This document shows, in pieces, positions 23,863 to 32,117 of a stretch of DNA of 32,490 nucleotides; position 1 is the first letter of the stretch; every line of letters starts with the position of its first letter. The notes under the pieces were generated by a model. That model was not told the origin of the DNA. It searched no databases and worked only from the letters and a program-made list of their open reading frames with translations. The translations under genes and the position numbers were made by a program. Location: NCBI GenBank assembly GCA_023247235.1, contig JAHFGW010000014.1, positions 1-32,490 on the forward strand, read 5' to 3'. Source of the DNA: Candidatus Omnitrophota bacterium (GTDB taxonomy: Bacteria; Omnitrophota; Gorgyraeia; Aquiviventales; Aquiviventaceae).

Positions 23863-25066
23863 ACCGCAGCGCTTCGACAGGGATCAAGCGCGCGGCGCGG
23901 AACGCGGCATAGGTGCCGGCCAGCACCGCCAGCCCGAAGGCGGCCGTGACGACCGCGATGACATCCGAGGAGTTGATCTGCGTCGGCAAATAGTCCAGGT
24001 AATAAATGTCCGCTGGAAAGAGCGCCACCCCGAAGGTCCGTTCAATCCAGTGCATTAGGTTCGTCAGATTCAGCGTCAGCGCCAGGCCGCCGGCCAGGCC
24101 CAGCCCGATGCCCAGGAGCCCCACCAGGCAGCCCTGGGCCAGGAACAGCCGCGCGACCGAGCCCTGCGTGGCGCCCAAGGCGCGCAGGATGCCGATCTCG
24201 CGGGTCTTTTCCATGACGATCATCGTCAGCATCGAGGTGATGTTGAGCGCCGCCACCAGGACAATCAGCGTGGCGATCACGAACATCACGATTTTCTCGA
24301 CGCGCAGCGCCCCGAACAGCGCGGGATTGAGCTCCATCCAGGTCTTGACCGTATAGCGGGGACCTAGCCGCGCGCGGGCCGCTTCCTGGACCGCGTTGGA
24401 GTGCTCCAGCGCATCAAGCCGCAGGCTCACGCCATGCACCCGATCCTTCAGCTGGTAGACCTGCTCGGCCCGGCGCAGGTGCATGACGACCAGGAACGCA
24501 TCGCTCTCGTACATGCCGGAGCGGAACATCCCGCTGATCGTCAGCTCATGCGCGCGGCCATCTACCGGGCTGATCAGGACAAGACGATCGCCAGGTCCTG
24601 CCCGCAGAAAGAGGCTCAGTTGGGTGCCGATCAGGGCCTGCCGGTCGTCAGTCGGCAGTGTCCCGGCCAGCAGGTAGGTGTGGAGCCGGGTGACCTCCGG
24701 CTCGTGCTCCGGGTCAATGCCCCGCACCAAGACGCCCAGCGGCTGCTCCGGCGTACGCACCACCGCTTGGCCGGTGATGAACGGGCTCACCCCGACGACA
24801 TGCTCCAGGCTGCGCAGTTGCTGCGAGAGCGAAGCCACCTCCGCTTCCGGGATGCCCTCCGGGCTGGTCACCAGCAGGTGGGCATTGACGCCCACGAATT
24901 TCTCGGTGTAGTCATGGCGAAACCCGGTCATCACCGCCAGGATGGTGATGAGCGCGGCCACGCCCAGCGCCACGCCGCCGATCGACAGGACCGCGCTGAT
25001 GGAGATGAACCGCTCGCGATGTTTCGCGAAGAGGTACCGCAGTGCCAGCCACAATTCGTATCGCAT
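23855..25066 (-). CDS. lolC: lipoprotein-releasing ABC transporter permease LolC/LolE
   Basis: The 403-residue permease starts RYELWLALRYLFAKHRERFI, the conserved LolC/E opening before the first membrane helix (ISAVLSIGGVALGVAALITIL). A large periplasmic domain follows, then three C-terminal helices with EKTREIGILRALGATQGSVARLF. LolC/E extracts outer-membrane lipoproteins from the inner membrane. Only one permease gene is present, so a homodimer is likely, as in many non-enterobacterial diderms. ATG 25066 is chosen for family similarity; a longer frame starting at 25156 would translate a heptad repeat (ARGSRLEVRG...) and is less likely. The stop overlaps the lolD start. Confidence 0.94.
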   Translation of the reverse strand: MRYELWLALRYLFAKHRERFISISAVLSIGGVALGVAALITILAVMTGFRHDYTEKFVGVNAHLLVTSPEGIPEAEVASLSQQLRSLEHVVGVSPFITGQAVVRTPEQPLGVLVRGIDPEHEPEVTRLHTYLLAGTLPTDDRQALIGTQLSLFLRAGPGDRLVLISPVDGRAHELTISGMFRSGMYESDAFLVVMHLRRAEQVYQLKDRVHGVSLRLDALEHSNAVQEAARARLGPRYTVKTWMELNPALFGALRVEKIVMFVIATLIVLVAALNITSMLTMIVMEKTREIGILRALGATQGSVARLFLAQGCLVGLLGIGLGLAGGLALTLNLTNLMHWIERTFGVALFPADIYYLDYLPTQINSSDVIAVVTAAFGLAVLAGTYAAFRAARLIPVEALRYE

Positions 25067-25073
25067 CAGAAGA

Positions 25074-25154
25074 CGCTCGTGGCTCGTGGCTCGTGGCTCG
25101 TGGCCTGCGACCTTTCGGCTCTTCCCTCGAACCTCGAGCCTCGAACCTCGAGCC
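25074..25154. repeat. heptad inverted-repeat element, GCTCGTG type, between lysS and lolC
   Basis: The left arm has four GCTCGTG units and the right arm alternates CCTCGAA and CCTCGAG. These 81 bases are identical to those inside lysS at 25330-25410. The element lies 24 bases after the lysS stop and 7 bases before the lolC ATG. Confidence 0.9.
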
Positions 25155-25178
25155 AAGGGACTGGAATGGTACGCGCTG

Positions 25179-26669
25179 TCATTCTGGCTTGAGCAGGGGA
25201 AATAAAATCACGTCCTTAATCGAGGGCTGATTGAGCAGCAGCATCGCCAGCCGGTCGATGCCCACGCCCAGCCCGCCGGCCGGCGGCATGCCATACTCAA
25301 GGGCTTCGAGAAAGCCTTCGTCGATCTGCCGCTCGTGGCTCGTGGCTCGTGGCTCGTGGCCTGCGACCTTTCGGCTCTTCCCTCGAACCTCGAGCCTCGA
25401 ACCTCGAGCCGCGTCTAATTGCGCCTCAAACCTCCGGCGCTGCTCGATCGGATCATTGAGCTCCGAGTAGGCGTTGGCGACCTCCATGCCGCCGATGAAC
25501 AGCTCAAAGCGCTCCGCGATGGCCGGGTGATCCGGCCGGCTCTTGGCCAGCGGCGAGAGCTCCGTCCAGTAGTCCAGAACAAAGAGCGGCTTCGTGCTCT
25601 GCTTCGGCTCGAAGAGCTGCTCGACGAGCCGGGTGAGCTGCGAGCGATTCAACCCTTTCACGGTCATGCCGCGGCGAGTCAGGACGTCCTGCATGTCCTT
25701 GAGGCTTGCCGTCGGCGACAGCCCCATCTCCTGGAGCGTCTTGGCGAAAGACACCTCCCCCCACGGCGGCGTCACATCGATGGGCTGCCCGCGAAACTCA
25801 AACTGCAGCGACCCGACGACCGTTCGGGCCGCCTCCGTGATCAGCTCTTGCACCAGCTCCATCATCCCCCGATAGTCCTGATAGGCGGCGTAGGCTTCGA
25901 GCATCGTGAATTCGGGGTTGTGCTGCGTTGAGAGCCCCTCGTTGCGAAAGGACCGGTTGAGCTCATAGACACGCTCCAACCCTCCGACCAGTAATTGCTT
26001 CAGGTGCAGCTCCGGCGCCAGGCGCAGCGACAGGTCCAGATCGAGCGCGTCATGGTGCGTGCGAAACGGCTCGCCAGCCGCCCCTCCGGGGATGGCGTGC
26101 ATCATCGGCGTCTCGACCTCGAGAAACCCGCGCCGGTCCAGCGTCTGGCGCAGGCTCTGCAGCAGCCGGCCGCGCTGCACGAACGCTTGGCGGACCGGCT
26201 CGTTGGCGATCAAGTCCAGATACCGTTGCCGGTAGCGCACCGCGATGTCCTTCAGGCCGTGCCACTTCTCCGGCAGCGGCCGCAGCGCTTTGGCGAGCAG
26301 CGTGAAGCGCTCGACTTCGACGGTCAGCTCCCCTGTCTTGGTCTTGAAGAGCGCGCCCTCAACTCCGAGGATATCTCCGAGGTCCAGCTTCTCAAAGAGC
26401 GCGTAGGCCGCTTCACCGAGCCGCTCGCGGCGGATGCAGATCTGCACTTTGCCGGTGGCATCCCGCAGGTCCGCGAAGGTGAGGCCGCCGTGGCCTCGCT
26501 TGGCGCTCAGGCGCCCGGCAGTGGTCACCGCCTGCCCCTCGCGGCCTTCAGCCACGAGCGCGCCCAAGGGGGTGGCTTTCGGAAAGCTCCCCCCATAGGG
26601 CATGATGCGCTGCTGGCGCAGCGCCTCTAGTTTATCTCGACGGTTCTCCGTCTCGCTGGGCTGCTGCAT
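25179..26669 (-). CDS. lysS: lysine-tRNA ligase (class II) with in-frame repeat insertion
   Basis: The 496-residue class II synthetase has an N-terminal OB-fold anticodon-binding domain (VTTAGRLSAKRGHGGLTFAD). Motif 1 (RQRYLDLIANEPVRQAFVQR), motif 2 (YELNRSFRNEGLSTQHNPEF) and motif 3 (GGLGVGIDRLAMLL) are all present. Between the conserved RRRFEAQLDA and IDEGFLEALEYGMPP the protein carries 27 extra residues (about 420-447: ARGSRLEVRGKSRKVAGHEP and on) encoded by the 81-base repeat at 25330-25410. That loop joins two conserved elements and is of variable length in LysS, so the enzyme may tolerate it. A TATAAT box 18 bases upstream suggests its own promoter and a short leader; no Shine-Dalgarno sequence is seen. 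Confidence 0.96.
   Translation of the reverse strand: MQQPSETENRRDKLEALRQQRIMPYGGSFPKATPLGALVAEGREGQAVTTAGRLSAKRGHGGLTFADLRDATGKVQICIRRERLGEAAYALFEKLDLGDILGVEGALFKTKTGELTVEVERFTLLAKALRPLPEKWHGLKDIAVRYRQRYLDLIANEPVRQAFVQRGRLLQSLRQTLDRRGFLEVETPMMHAIPGGAAGEPFRTHHDALDLDLSLRLAPELHLKQLLVGGLERVYELNRSFRNEGLSTQHNPEFTMLEAYAAYQDYRGMMELVQELITEAARTVVGSLQFEFRGQPIDVTPPWGEVSFAKTLQEMGLSPTASLKDMQDVLTRRGMTVKGLNRSQLTRLVEQLFEPKQSTKPLFVLDYWTELSPLAKSRPDHPAIAERFELFIGGMEVANAYSELNDPIEQRRRFEAQLDAARGSRLEVRGKSRKVAGHEPRATSHERQIDEGFLEALEYGMPPAGGLGVGIDRLAMLLLNQPSIKDVILFPLLKPE
25330..25410. repeat. heptad inverted-repeat element, GCTCGTG type, inside lysS
   Basis: The sequence is identical over 81 bases to 25074-25154, which lies 256 bases away. 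It contains four GCTCGTG units, a spacer, and four CTCGAA/CTCGAG-type units. Its length is exactly 27 codons and it has no stop in the lysS frame, so it lengthens LysS without disrupting it. Confidence 0.92.
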
Positions 26670-26686
26670 GCGTGGCCCAAAGGGGC

Positions 26687-26692
26687 ATTATA
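26687..26692 (-). promoter_or_regulatory. -10 box upstream of lysS
   Basis: A consensus TATAAT on the minus strand lies in the 39-base lnt-lysS gap. The hexamer 17 bases further upstream (TTCGCT) is a poor -35. The leader would be about 10 bases. Confidence 0.4.
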
Positions 26693-26708
26693 CGGTACCG
26701 CGCAACGG

Positions 26709-28274
26709 TTAGCGAATCGGCAGGATGCTGCGGCGCCGCACGAGCATTCGCTGCGCGAGGAGCCAATTCACGACGGCCACCAAGCAGAGCCCCGGGAACC
26801 AATCGCCCCACCGCGCGTAGGCGCTTGTGGTGGCGCCTTGCGCGAGCTCGCACGTCACGGTCCCGGCCGTGAAGAGCTCTTGGCCGGTCTCATCCGCGAC
26901 CCGGCGTCCCCAGGCGCCGGTCGCGTCGATGCAGCCTGACCAGCCCGTGTTGGCCGCCCGGATGACCGGCACGCGCAGCTCCACAGCGCGGAAGGTTGAG
27001 GCCTGCGCGTGCTGGTAGGCGGCGGCCGTCGGGCCGAACCAGGCGTCGTTCGTGATGTTGATGAGCAGGCGCGCCCCGTGCCGGACGAATCGGCGGGCAA
27101 GGTCCGGAAACACGTCTTCGAAACAGATCAAGACGCCGAACGTGGGCTTACCGCCTACAGGAAACACGATCGCCTCAGTCCCCGGCACAAAATCGCCCAT
27201 CGGCGGCAACCACTGCCGCAGCCAGGGCGCGAGGCGCTCGAACGGCAAGAACTCCCCATAGGGCACCAAGTGCAGCTTGTCATAGCGCTGGACCAGCGTC
27301 CCTCGCGCATCCATGAGGACCGCGCTGTTGGTCCAGCGGATCTGGTCCCCTTCGCTGCGTTCCAGCGGGGTTCCGATCAAGAGCGGGATCCTGACGGCCC
27401 GCGCCAGCGCCACCAGGCGCGAGGTCATCGATTCGTCGAGGCCGACGGAGCCGGGTGCTGAGGTCTCCGGCCAGGCGATGAGCTGCGGCTGCGTGCGCGC
27501 GGCTTCCCGCGTCAGCTGCTCGTACCGCTGCAGGATCGACTCAGCCCGGCCCGGGTCCCACTTCTGCTGTTGAGGGATGTTGCCCTGCACGATCGCGATG
27601 CGCAGGGGAGGACCCGCCGGCAGGTGTTGCAACCGCCATCGGCCATATCCGACCGCCACGATCAGGCAGGCCACGACCGCCCCCAGCGACACCAGGCCCT
27701 CCGGCCAAGCCGACCGGCGCCGGTGCGCGTGGCGCACCAGGCCCGCCCCCGTGCTCAGGGCCGCATTGACGAACACGATCAAGAACGAAATGCCCCAGCA
27801 GCCGGTCACATCGGCCAATTGGATCAGCGTCGGCCAGGAGGTTTGCGAGTAGGCCAGGAGGTTCCAGCCGAACCCTGAGAGCAGATGGCTGCGCAGATAC
27901 TCCAGGCAGACCCAGGCCGCGGCGATCAAGCACGGAGGTAGCAGCTCCCCGCGCACGCGCTGGATCCGGTGCACGATCCATCCAAAGAGCGCGAAGAACA
28001 CCGCGAGGTAAGCGCACAACAGCAGCCAGCCGGGCAGCGTCACATGGATGAGCCAACGGATGGAGCCAATGAAGAACAGCAGGCCGATGAAGTAGGACCA
28101 GCTTGCGGCGGCGCGCATCGAGGAGCGGTTGATCAGCGCCAACCATGGGATCAGCGCGATCCACGCGCACCACAGCTGGTTGAACCGCGGGAAGGACACG
28201 ACCAGCAGCGCGGCGCTGCTCAGCGCCAGAAAGAGCTTGGCGGTCGCGGGCGACGGATGGCGACGGCGAGTCAC
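26709..28274 (-). CDS. lnt: apolipoprotein N-acyltransferase
   Basis: Lnt adds the third acyl chain to bacterial lipoproteins in the inner membrane, the step before Lol-dependent export. The 521-residue protein has about seven membrane helices, mostly in the first 220 residues, then a nitrilase-like domain. The catalytic Glu-Lys-Cys triad is visible in IAWPETSAPG, RYDKLHLVPYGEFLPFE and GVLICFEDVFPD. NITNDAWFGPTAAAYQH is also typical. The start codon is GTG (28274). The gene lies between secA and lysS; with lolC and lolD it makes a lipoprotein cluster. Confidence 0.95.
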   Translation of the reverse strand: MTRRRHPSPATAKLFLALSSAALLVVSFPRFNQLWCAWIALIPWLALINRSSMRAAASWSYFIGLLFFIGSIRWLIHVTLPGWLLLCAYLAVFFALFGWIVHRIQRVRGELLPPCLIAAAWVCLEYLRSHLLSGFGWNLLAYSQTSWPTLIQLADVTGCWGISFLIVFVNAALSTGAGLVRHAHRRRSAWPEGLVSLGAVVACLIVAVGYGRWRLQHLPAGPPLRIAIVQGNIPQQQKWDPGRAESILQRYEQLTREAARTQPQLIAWPETSAPGSVGLDESMTSRLVALARAVRIPLLIGTPLERSEGDQIRWTNSAVLMDARGTLVQRYDKLHLVPYGEFLPFERLAPWLRQWLPPMGDFVPGTEAIVFPVGGKPTFGVLICFEDVFPDLARRFVRHGARLLINITNDAWFGPTAAAYQHAQASTFRAVELRVPVIRAANTGWSGCIDATGAWGRRVADETGQELFTAGTVTCELAQGATTSAYARWGDWFPGLCLVAVVNWLLAQRMLVRRRSILPIR

Positions 28275-28309
28275 TGACGTCGGGTGTCAGAACCGACCAT
28301 GGGAAAATA

Positions 28310-28363
28310 GGGACATGTCGATTTTTGCTACCGCTGCGGCGAGGACAAAAATCGAAACGCCCC
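28310..28363. repeat. REP-like palindromic element (GGGACATGTC/GATTTTTG type) between secA and lnt
   Basis: Left arm GGGACATGTCGATTTTTG (28310-28327) and right arm (28346-28363) match as inverted repeats at 15 of 18 positions. The loop is GC-rich and contains a small CCGC/GCGG pair. It occupies the middle of the 109-base secA-lnt gap, 20 bases after the secA stop. Confidence 0.75.
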
Positions 28364-28383
28364 CATGTTCCGCCCCCATGTGC

Positions 28384-31300
28384 CTACCGGCCGTGGCACT
28401 TCTTGTACTTCAGCCCGCTGCCGCAGGGGCACGGATCGTTGCGGCCGACTTTGGCCGCGCCGGCGACGGCCGTCTGCGGCACGCGGCGGGGCCCGCCCCC
28501 GGGGGCGGGCCCCGCCCTGAAGGGCGGGGCGGGACGAGCGGCGTCGATCGAAAGCCCTGCGCTCTGAGGGGCGGCATCGGAGACGGGTCCCGCGCTGCCC
28601 ATCGTCGGCGCTTCCTGGTGGACCAGCTTGGTCTTCGTCAAATCAAACACCGGCTTGGGCTGCACTGGCTCAGCCGCCGGTTCACCCCGCCCCGCGGGGC
28701 GGGGCGCTTCCCGAGGAAACACCCGCAACAGCATCATGAGCGATTCGCTTTTGATTGAGCCGATCATGTTCTGGAACATGCCGTAGGCTTCGCGCTGGTA
28801 CTCGACGACGGGATCGCGCTGGCCGTAGGCCCGCAGCCCAATCCCTTCCCGCAGCGCATCCATGAGGTACAGATGGTCCTTCCACTTCGCGTCAATGATG
28901 CCTAAGAGGATCGAACGCTCCAGCTGATCCATGAGTGCGGGGCCGATCGTCTGGCGCTTGGCCGCATAGGCGGCCCGGACCGCGTCTTCCAGGTGATGCC
29001 TCAGCGTCTCCAAGGACTCCGCCGAGAGCTGCCCGGACAGCGCGATGCCGTATTGGCTCTGCAGCACGGCGCGCAACCCCTCCAGGTCCCAGGCGTCCGA
29101 TCGACGGTCCGCGGGCGCGAAGGCCCCCACCAGGCCCTCGACGACCTCGGCAATGATCTGCTCGATCAGCCCCTGGAGATTGACGCCCTCCAAGATGCGC
29201 CGGCGTTGCTCGTAGATCACTTCCCGCTGCCGGTTCATCGTGTTGTCGTACTCGAGCAGCTGCTTGCGGACTTCGAAGTTCTGCCCTTCCACGCGCCGCT
29301 GGGCGGATTCGATCGCGCGGGTGATCATGCGGTGCTCGATCGGCAGCCCTTCTTCCCATTGGAACCACTTGAACTCCATGAGCCGCGCGATCCGCTCGGA
29401 GCCGAAGATCCGCATCAGCTCATCTTCTAGCGACAGGTAGAAACGCGAAGAGCCCGGATCGCCCTGCCGGCCCGAGCGGCCGCGCAGCTGGTTGTCGATC
29501 CGCCGGGCCTCATGCCGCTCGGTCCCCAGGACGTGCAGCCCGCCCACGGCGACGACCTGCTCATGCTCTGCCTTGCAGGCCCGCTCGAAGCGCTCGAGGA
29601 TCGCGCGCTGCTCGGCCGGCTCTAGCGGCGCCTGCCGCTCCGCTTCCTGATGCCGGATCAGCTCATCCGCCTGCGCCTGTGGGTTGCCGCCGAGCAGAAT
29701 ATCGGTGCCTCGCCCGGCCATGTTGGTCGCAATGGTGACCGCGCCCTTGCGGCCCGCCTGGGCGACGATGCGCGCCTCATGCTCATGGTATTTCGCGTTG
29801 AGCACATTATGGGGCAGGCCGGCCTTCACCGCCGCGATGGTCTGCGTCAGGCGCCACGCGTCCTCGATGCGATACGTGAGCATGGCCTTGGGGTCCTTGA
29901 GCTTCAGCGACTGCAAGAGCTCGGCGGCCTCGCGCTCTTGCATCAGCGCCGGGCGCGCCAGCGCCTGCTGCACCCGCTGGGCCAGGGCGGGATCCCAGGC
30001 GCGCTGCTTGAGTTCCCCGAGCGCCGCCTCGCAGACCAGGCCTAAGCGGCGGATAAACGGCCCGGGCTCCTTGAGCATGCGCGAGAGCCGCTCGGACTTA
30101 TCGATCGAGATGGTGCCGACGAGCACCGGCCGGCCGAGGCGATGCAGCTCGACGATCTCTTGGACGATCGCCATGAATTTCTCCGCCTCAGTCTTAAAGA
30201 CGATGTCGGCGAAGTTGGTGCGGATCAGCGGCCGGTTCGTCGGAATGATGACCACGTCCAGGGTGTAGATCTGCTGGAATTCCTGCGCTTCGGTCGAGGC
30301 GGTCCCCGTCATGCCGGCGAGCTTTTCGTACATGCGGAAATAATTCTGAAAGGTCACCGTCGCCAGCGTCTGGTTCTCCTGGCGGACCTGCACCTGCTCC
30401 TTCGCCTCGATCGCCTGGTGAAGCCCGTCGCTCCAGCGACGGCCCGGCATCATCCGGCCCGTGAACTCATCGACAATGATAATCTCGCCGTCTTTGACGA
30501 CATAGTCGACGTCGCGGCGAAACAGCTCATGCGCTCGGAGCGCCTGATTGATATGGTGCACCAGGCGCATGTTCGTTTCGTCATAGAGGTTCTGGACGCT
30601 CAGCAGCTCTTCGCAACGGCGGATGCCCTCGTCGGTCAGGCTGACTCCATGCTGCTTCTCGTCCACTTCGAAATCGCGGGGCTTCTCCAGGCGCCCCACG
30701 ACCCGGTCCAGCCGAGCGTACAGGTCGGTCGACTCCTCCGCCGGCCCGGAGATGATGAGCGGGGTGCGCGCTTCATCGACTAGGATGCTGTCCACTTCGT
30801 CCACGATGGCATAGTGAAACTCGCCTTGGGACAGATCGTCGAGACGAAAGCGCATGTTGTCGCGCAGGTAGTCGAACCCGAACTCATTGTTCTGCCCGTA
30901 GGTGATGTCCGTCCGGTAGGCCTCGCGCCGGCTCACCGGCCGCAAGGACATGAAGCGTTCGTTGGCCGCAATAAAGCTTGGATCATAGCGAAAGGAGAGC
31001 GAGTCCTCTCCTGGCCGCGGCTCGGCCGGATCCACGCCCTGAATGACGCCCACCGAGAGGCCCAGGGCGTGGTAAATCGGCCCCATCCACCGGGCGTCGC
31101 GGCGCGCGAGGTAGTCATTCACGGTCACGATATGGACGCCGCGCCCGGTCAGCGCATTGAGATAGGCGGGCAGGGTCGCCACCAGCGTCTTGCCTTCCCC
31201 GGTGGCCATCTCTGCGATCCTGCCTTCGTGCAGGACCATGCCGCCCAGCAGCTGGGTGTCGAAATGGCGCATGTTGACGGTGCGCCGGGAGGCCTCCCGG

Positions 31301-31614
31301 ACCACCGCGAACGCTTCCGGCAGGGCGGCGCCGAGCACCTGCTGCTGAGCCGCGCGGCGCTGCCGCCGCGCGGCCTGGCGTTCATCCGGATCGAGCTCGT
31401 ACCACTGGGGGCTGGAAGAATCAGGAAACGTCTGCCCGGCGAGGCCTTCGCGGATGCGCGCGCGCAGCTCGCCGGTCTTGGCCTGCAGGGCCTCGTCCGA
31501 GAGGGCGCGGATGCGCGGCTCCAGCGCATTGATCTGCTCGACGACCGGCCAGAGGCGCTTGCGCTGGCGCTCGTGGTGGGTCCCGATCAGTTTCTGAAGC
31601 ACCCAGTTTACCAT
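28384..31614 (-). CDS. secA: preprotein translocase ATPase SecA
   Basis: SecA drives Sec-dependent protein export through SecYEG. At 1076 residues it is larger than the usual 830-900. The nucleotide-binding motifs are present: [16 protein letters not shown] (Walker A), [20 protein letters not shown] (DEAD-type), [17 protein letters not shown], and [20 protein letters not shown]. The preprotein cross-linking domain, helical scaffold and a C-terminal zinc tail [15 protein letters not shown] (binds SecB or ribosomes) follow. A linker of about 90 Pro/Ala-rich residues precedes the zinc tail, and two GC palindromes (28485-28530 and 28685-28704) are translated within it. The start overlaps the upstream small gene by 7 bases. 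Confidence 0.97.
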   Translation of the reverse strand: MVNWVLQKLIGTHHERQRKRLWPVVEQINALEPRIRALSDEALQAKTGELRARIREGLAGQTFPDSSSPQWYELDPDERQAARRQRRAAQQQVLGAALPEAFAVVREASRRTVNMRHFDTQLLGGMVLHEGRIAEMATGEGKTLVATLPAYLNALTGRGVHIVTVNDYLARRDARWMGPIYHALGLSVGVIQGVDPAEPRPGEDSLSFRYDPSFIAANERFMSLRPVSRREAYRTDITYGQNNEFGFDYLRDNMRFRLDDLSQGEFHYAIVDEVDSILVDEARTPLIISGPAEESTDLYARLDRVVGRLEKPRDFEVDEKQHGVSLTDEGIRRCEELLSVQNLYDETNMRLVHHINQALRAHELFRRDVDYVVKDGEIIIVDEFTGRMMPGRRWSDGLHQAIEAKEQVQVRQENQTLATVTFQNYFRMYEKLAGMTGTASTEAQEFQQIYTLDVVIIPTNRPLIRTNFADIVFKTEAEKFMAIVQEIVELHRLGRPVLVGTISIDKSERLSRMLKEPGPFIRRLGLVCEAALGELKQRAWDPALAQRVQQALARPALMQEREAAELLQSLKLKDPKAMLTYRIEDAWRLTQTIAAVKAGLPHNVLNAKYHEHEARIVAQAGRKGAVTIATNMAGRGTDILLGGNPQAQADELIRHQEAERQAPLEPAEQRAILERFERACKAEHEQVVAVGGLHVLGTERHEARRIDNQLRGRSGRQGDPGSSRFYLSLEDELMRIFGSERIARLMEFKWFQWEEGLPIEHRMITRAIESAQRRVEGQNFEVRKQLLEYDNTMNRQREVIYEQRRRILEGVNLQGLIEQIIAEVVEGLVGAFAPADRRSDAWDLEGLRAVLQSQYGIALSGQLSAESLETLRHHLEDAVRAAYAAKRQTIGPALMDQLERSILLGIIDAKWKDHLYLMDALREGIGLRAYGQRDPVVEYQREAYGMFQNMIGSIKSESLMMLLRVFPREAPRPAGRGEPAAEPVQPKPVFDLTKTKLVHQEAPTMGSAGPVSDAAPQSAGLSIDAARPAPPFRAGPAPGGGPRRVPQTAVAGAAKVGRNDPCPCGSGLKYKKCHGR
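28485..28530. repeat. GC-only palindrome pair inside the secA linker
   Basis: A 32-base perfect palindrome spans 28485-28516 (centre CCCCC/GGGGG). A second perfect hairpin overlaps its right side (28509-28518 with 28521-28530, loop GA). It encodes [18 protein letters not shown] or close to it, part of the SecA linker at about residues 1029-1044. Confidence 0.8.
28685..28704. repeat. GC-only palindrome inside the secA linker (second site)
   Basis: CCCCGCCCCGCGGGGCGGGG is a 20-base perfect palindrome, translated as part of [10 protein letters not shown] (about residues 971-977 of SecA). It shares the CCCCGCCCC core with the metG hairpin at 7169-7199. Confidence 0.75.
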
Positions 31615-32117
31615 CGTCGCCTGCGGTAGCTTGTTCGTTCAGGAGCGGGTCCGCCCTGGCCCACCTGGACCGCAAAGATGTAGCTGGCGTCGCCTTGCTC
31701 CCAGGTCCCGTGCAGCTCGTAGAGATAGGCCCCAGGCGTCGGGGGCACCACGACCCGATTCGCGTTCAGCGGCGGCAGCCAGGTTGGCTTGCCGCGGACC
31801 CACTGCGCCACCGCGAGTTGCCGGGGCCGATCCTCGAAGCTCAGCTCCACTTCCGCATTGGGCTGCACGATGGTCGGCGCCTGCTTGGCCATCAGGTCCG
31901 GGGCGTTCGCCTTCTCCACGCAGGCGTTTGCGGCAGGCGGCGCCTGCGCCGGATCCTTCGGCCAGCAATGCGACCCGAGGACCACCGGGATGCGCTGGCC
32001 CTCCACCGTCGCCGTGAGCTCTGGCGGCGCGGCGGCCGCGCCGGCGGCTGCGATCAGGCTCATGCACCCCACAACCAGTAGGCGTGCCAGCGCGTGACAC
32101 ACCGGCCGGTGCCGCAT
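31608..32117 (-). CDS. small secreted protein of unknown function
   Basis: The 169-residue protein begins [20 protein letters not shown] with basic residues followed by a hydrophobic stretch, then [11 protein letters not shown], a likely signal peptidase I site. VVGC could alternatively be read as a lipobox, but hydrophobic sequence continues after the cysteine. The mature part has LGSHCW...C (two cysteines that might pair), [35 protein letters not shown] and [11 protein letters not shown]. This pattern recalls small uncharacterised extracytoplasmic beta-sheet proteins known from Bacilli, by memory only. ATG 32117 overlaps the prfB stop as TAATG, and the gene ends 7 bases inside secA. I do not recognise a function. 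Confidence 0.75.
   Translation of the reverse strand: MRHRPVCHALARLLVVGCMSLIAAAGAAAAPPELTATVEGQRIPVVLGSHCWPKDPAQAPPAANACVEKANAPDLMAKQAPTIVQPNAEVELSFEDRPRQLAVAQWVRGKPTWLPPLNANRVVVPPTPGAYLYELHGTWEQGDASYIFAVQVGQGGPAPERTSYRRRRW

Noticed and set aside
25067-25156. Longer lolC start translating the heptad repeat
   Set aside because: LolC similarity starts at RYELWLAL (25066) and the extra 30 residues come only from the repeat. Not excluded for certain.
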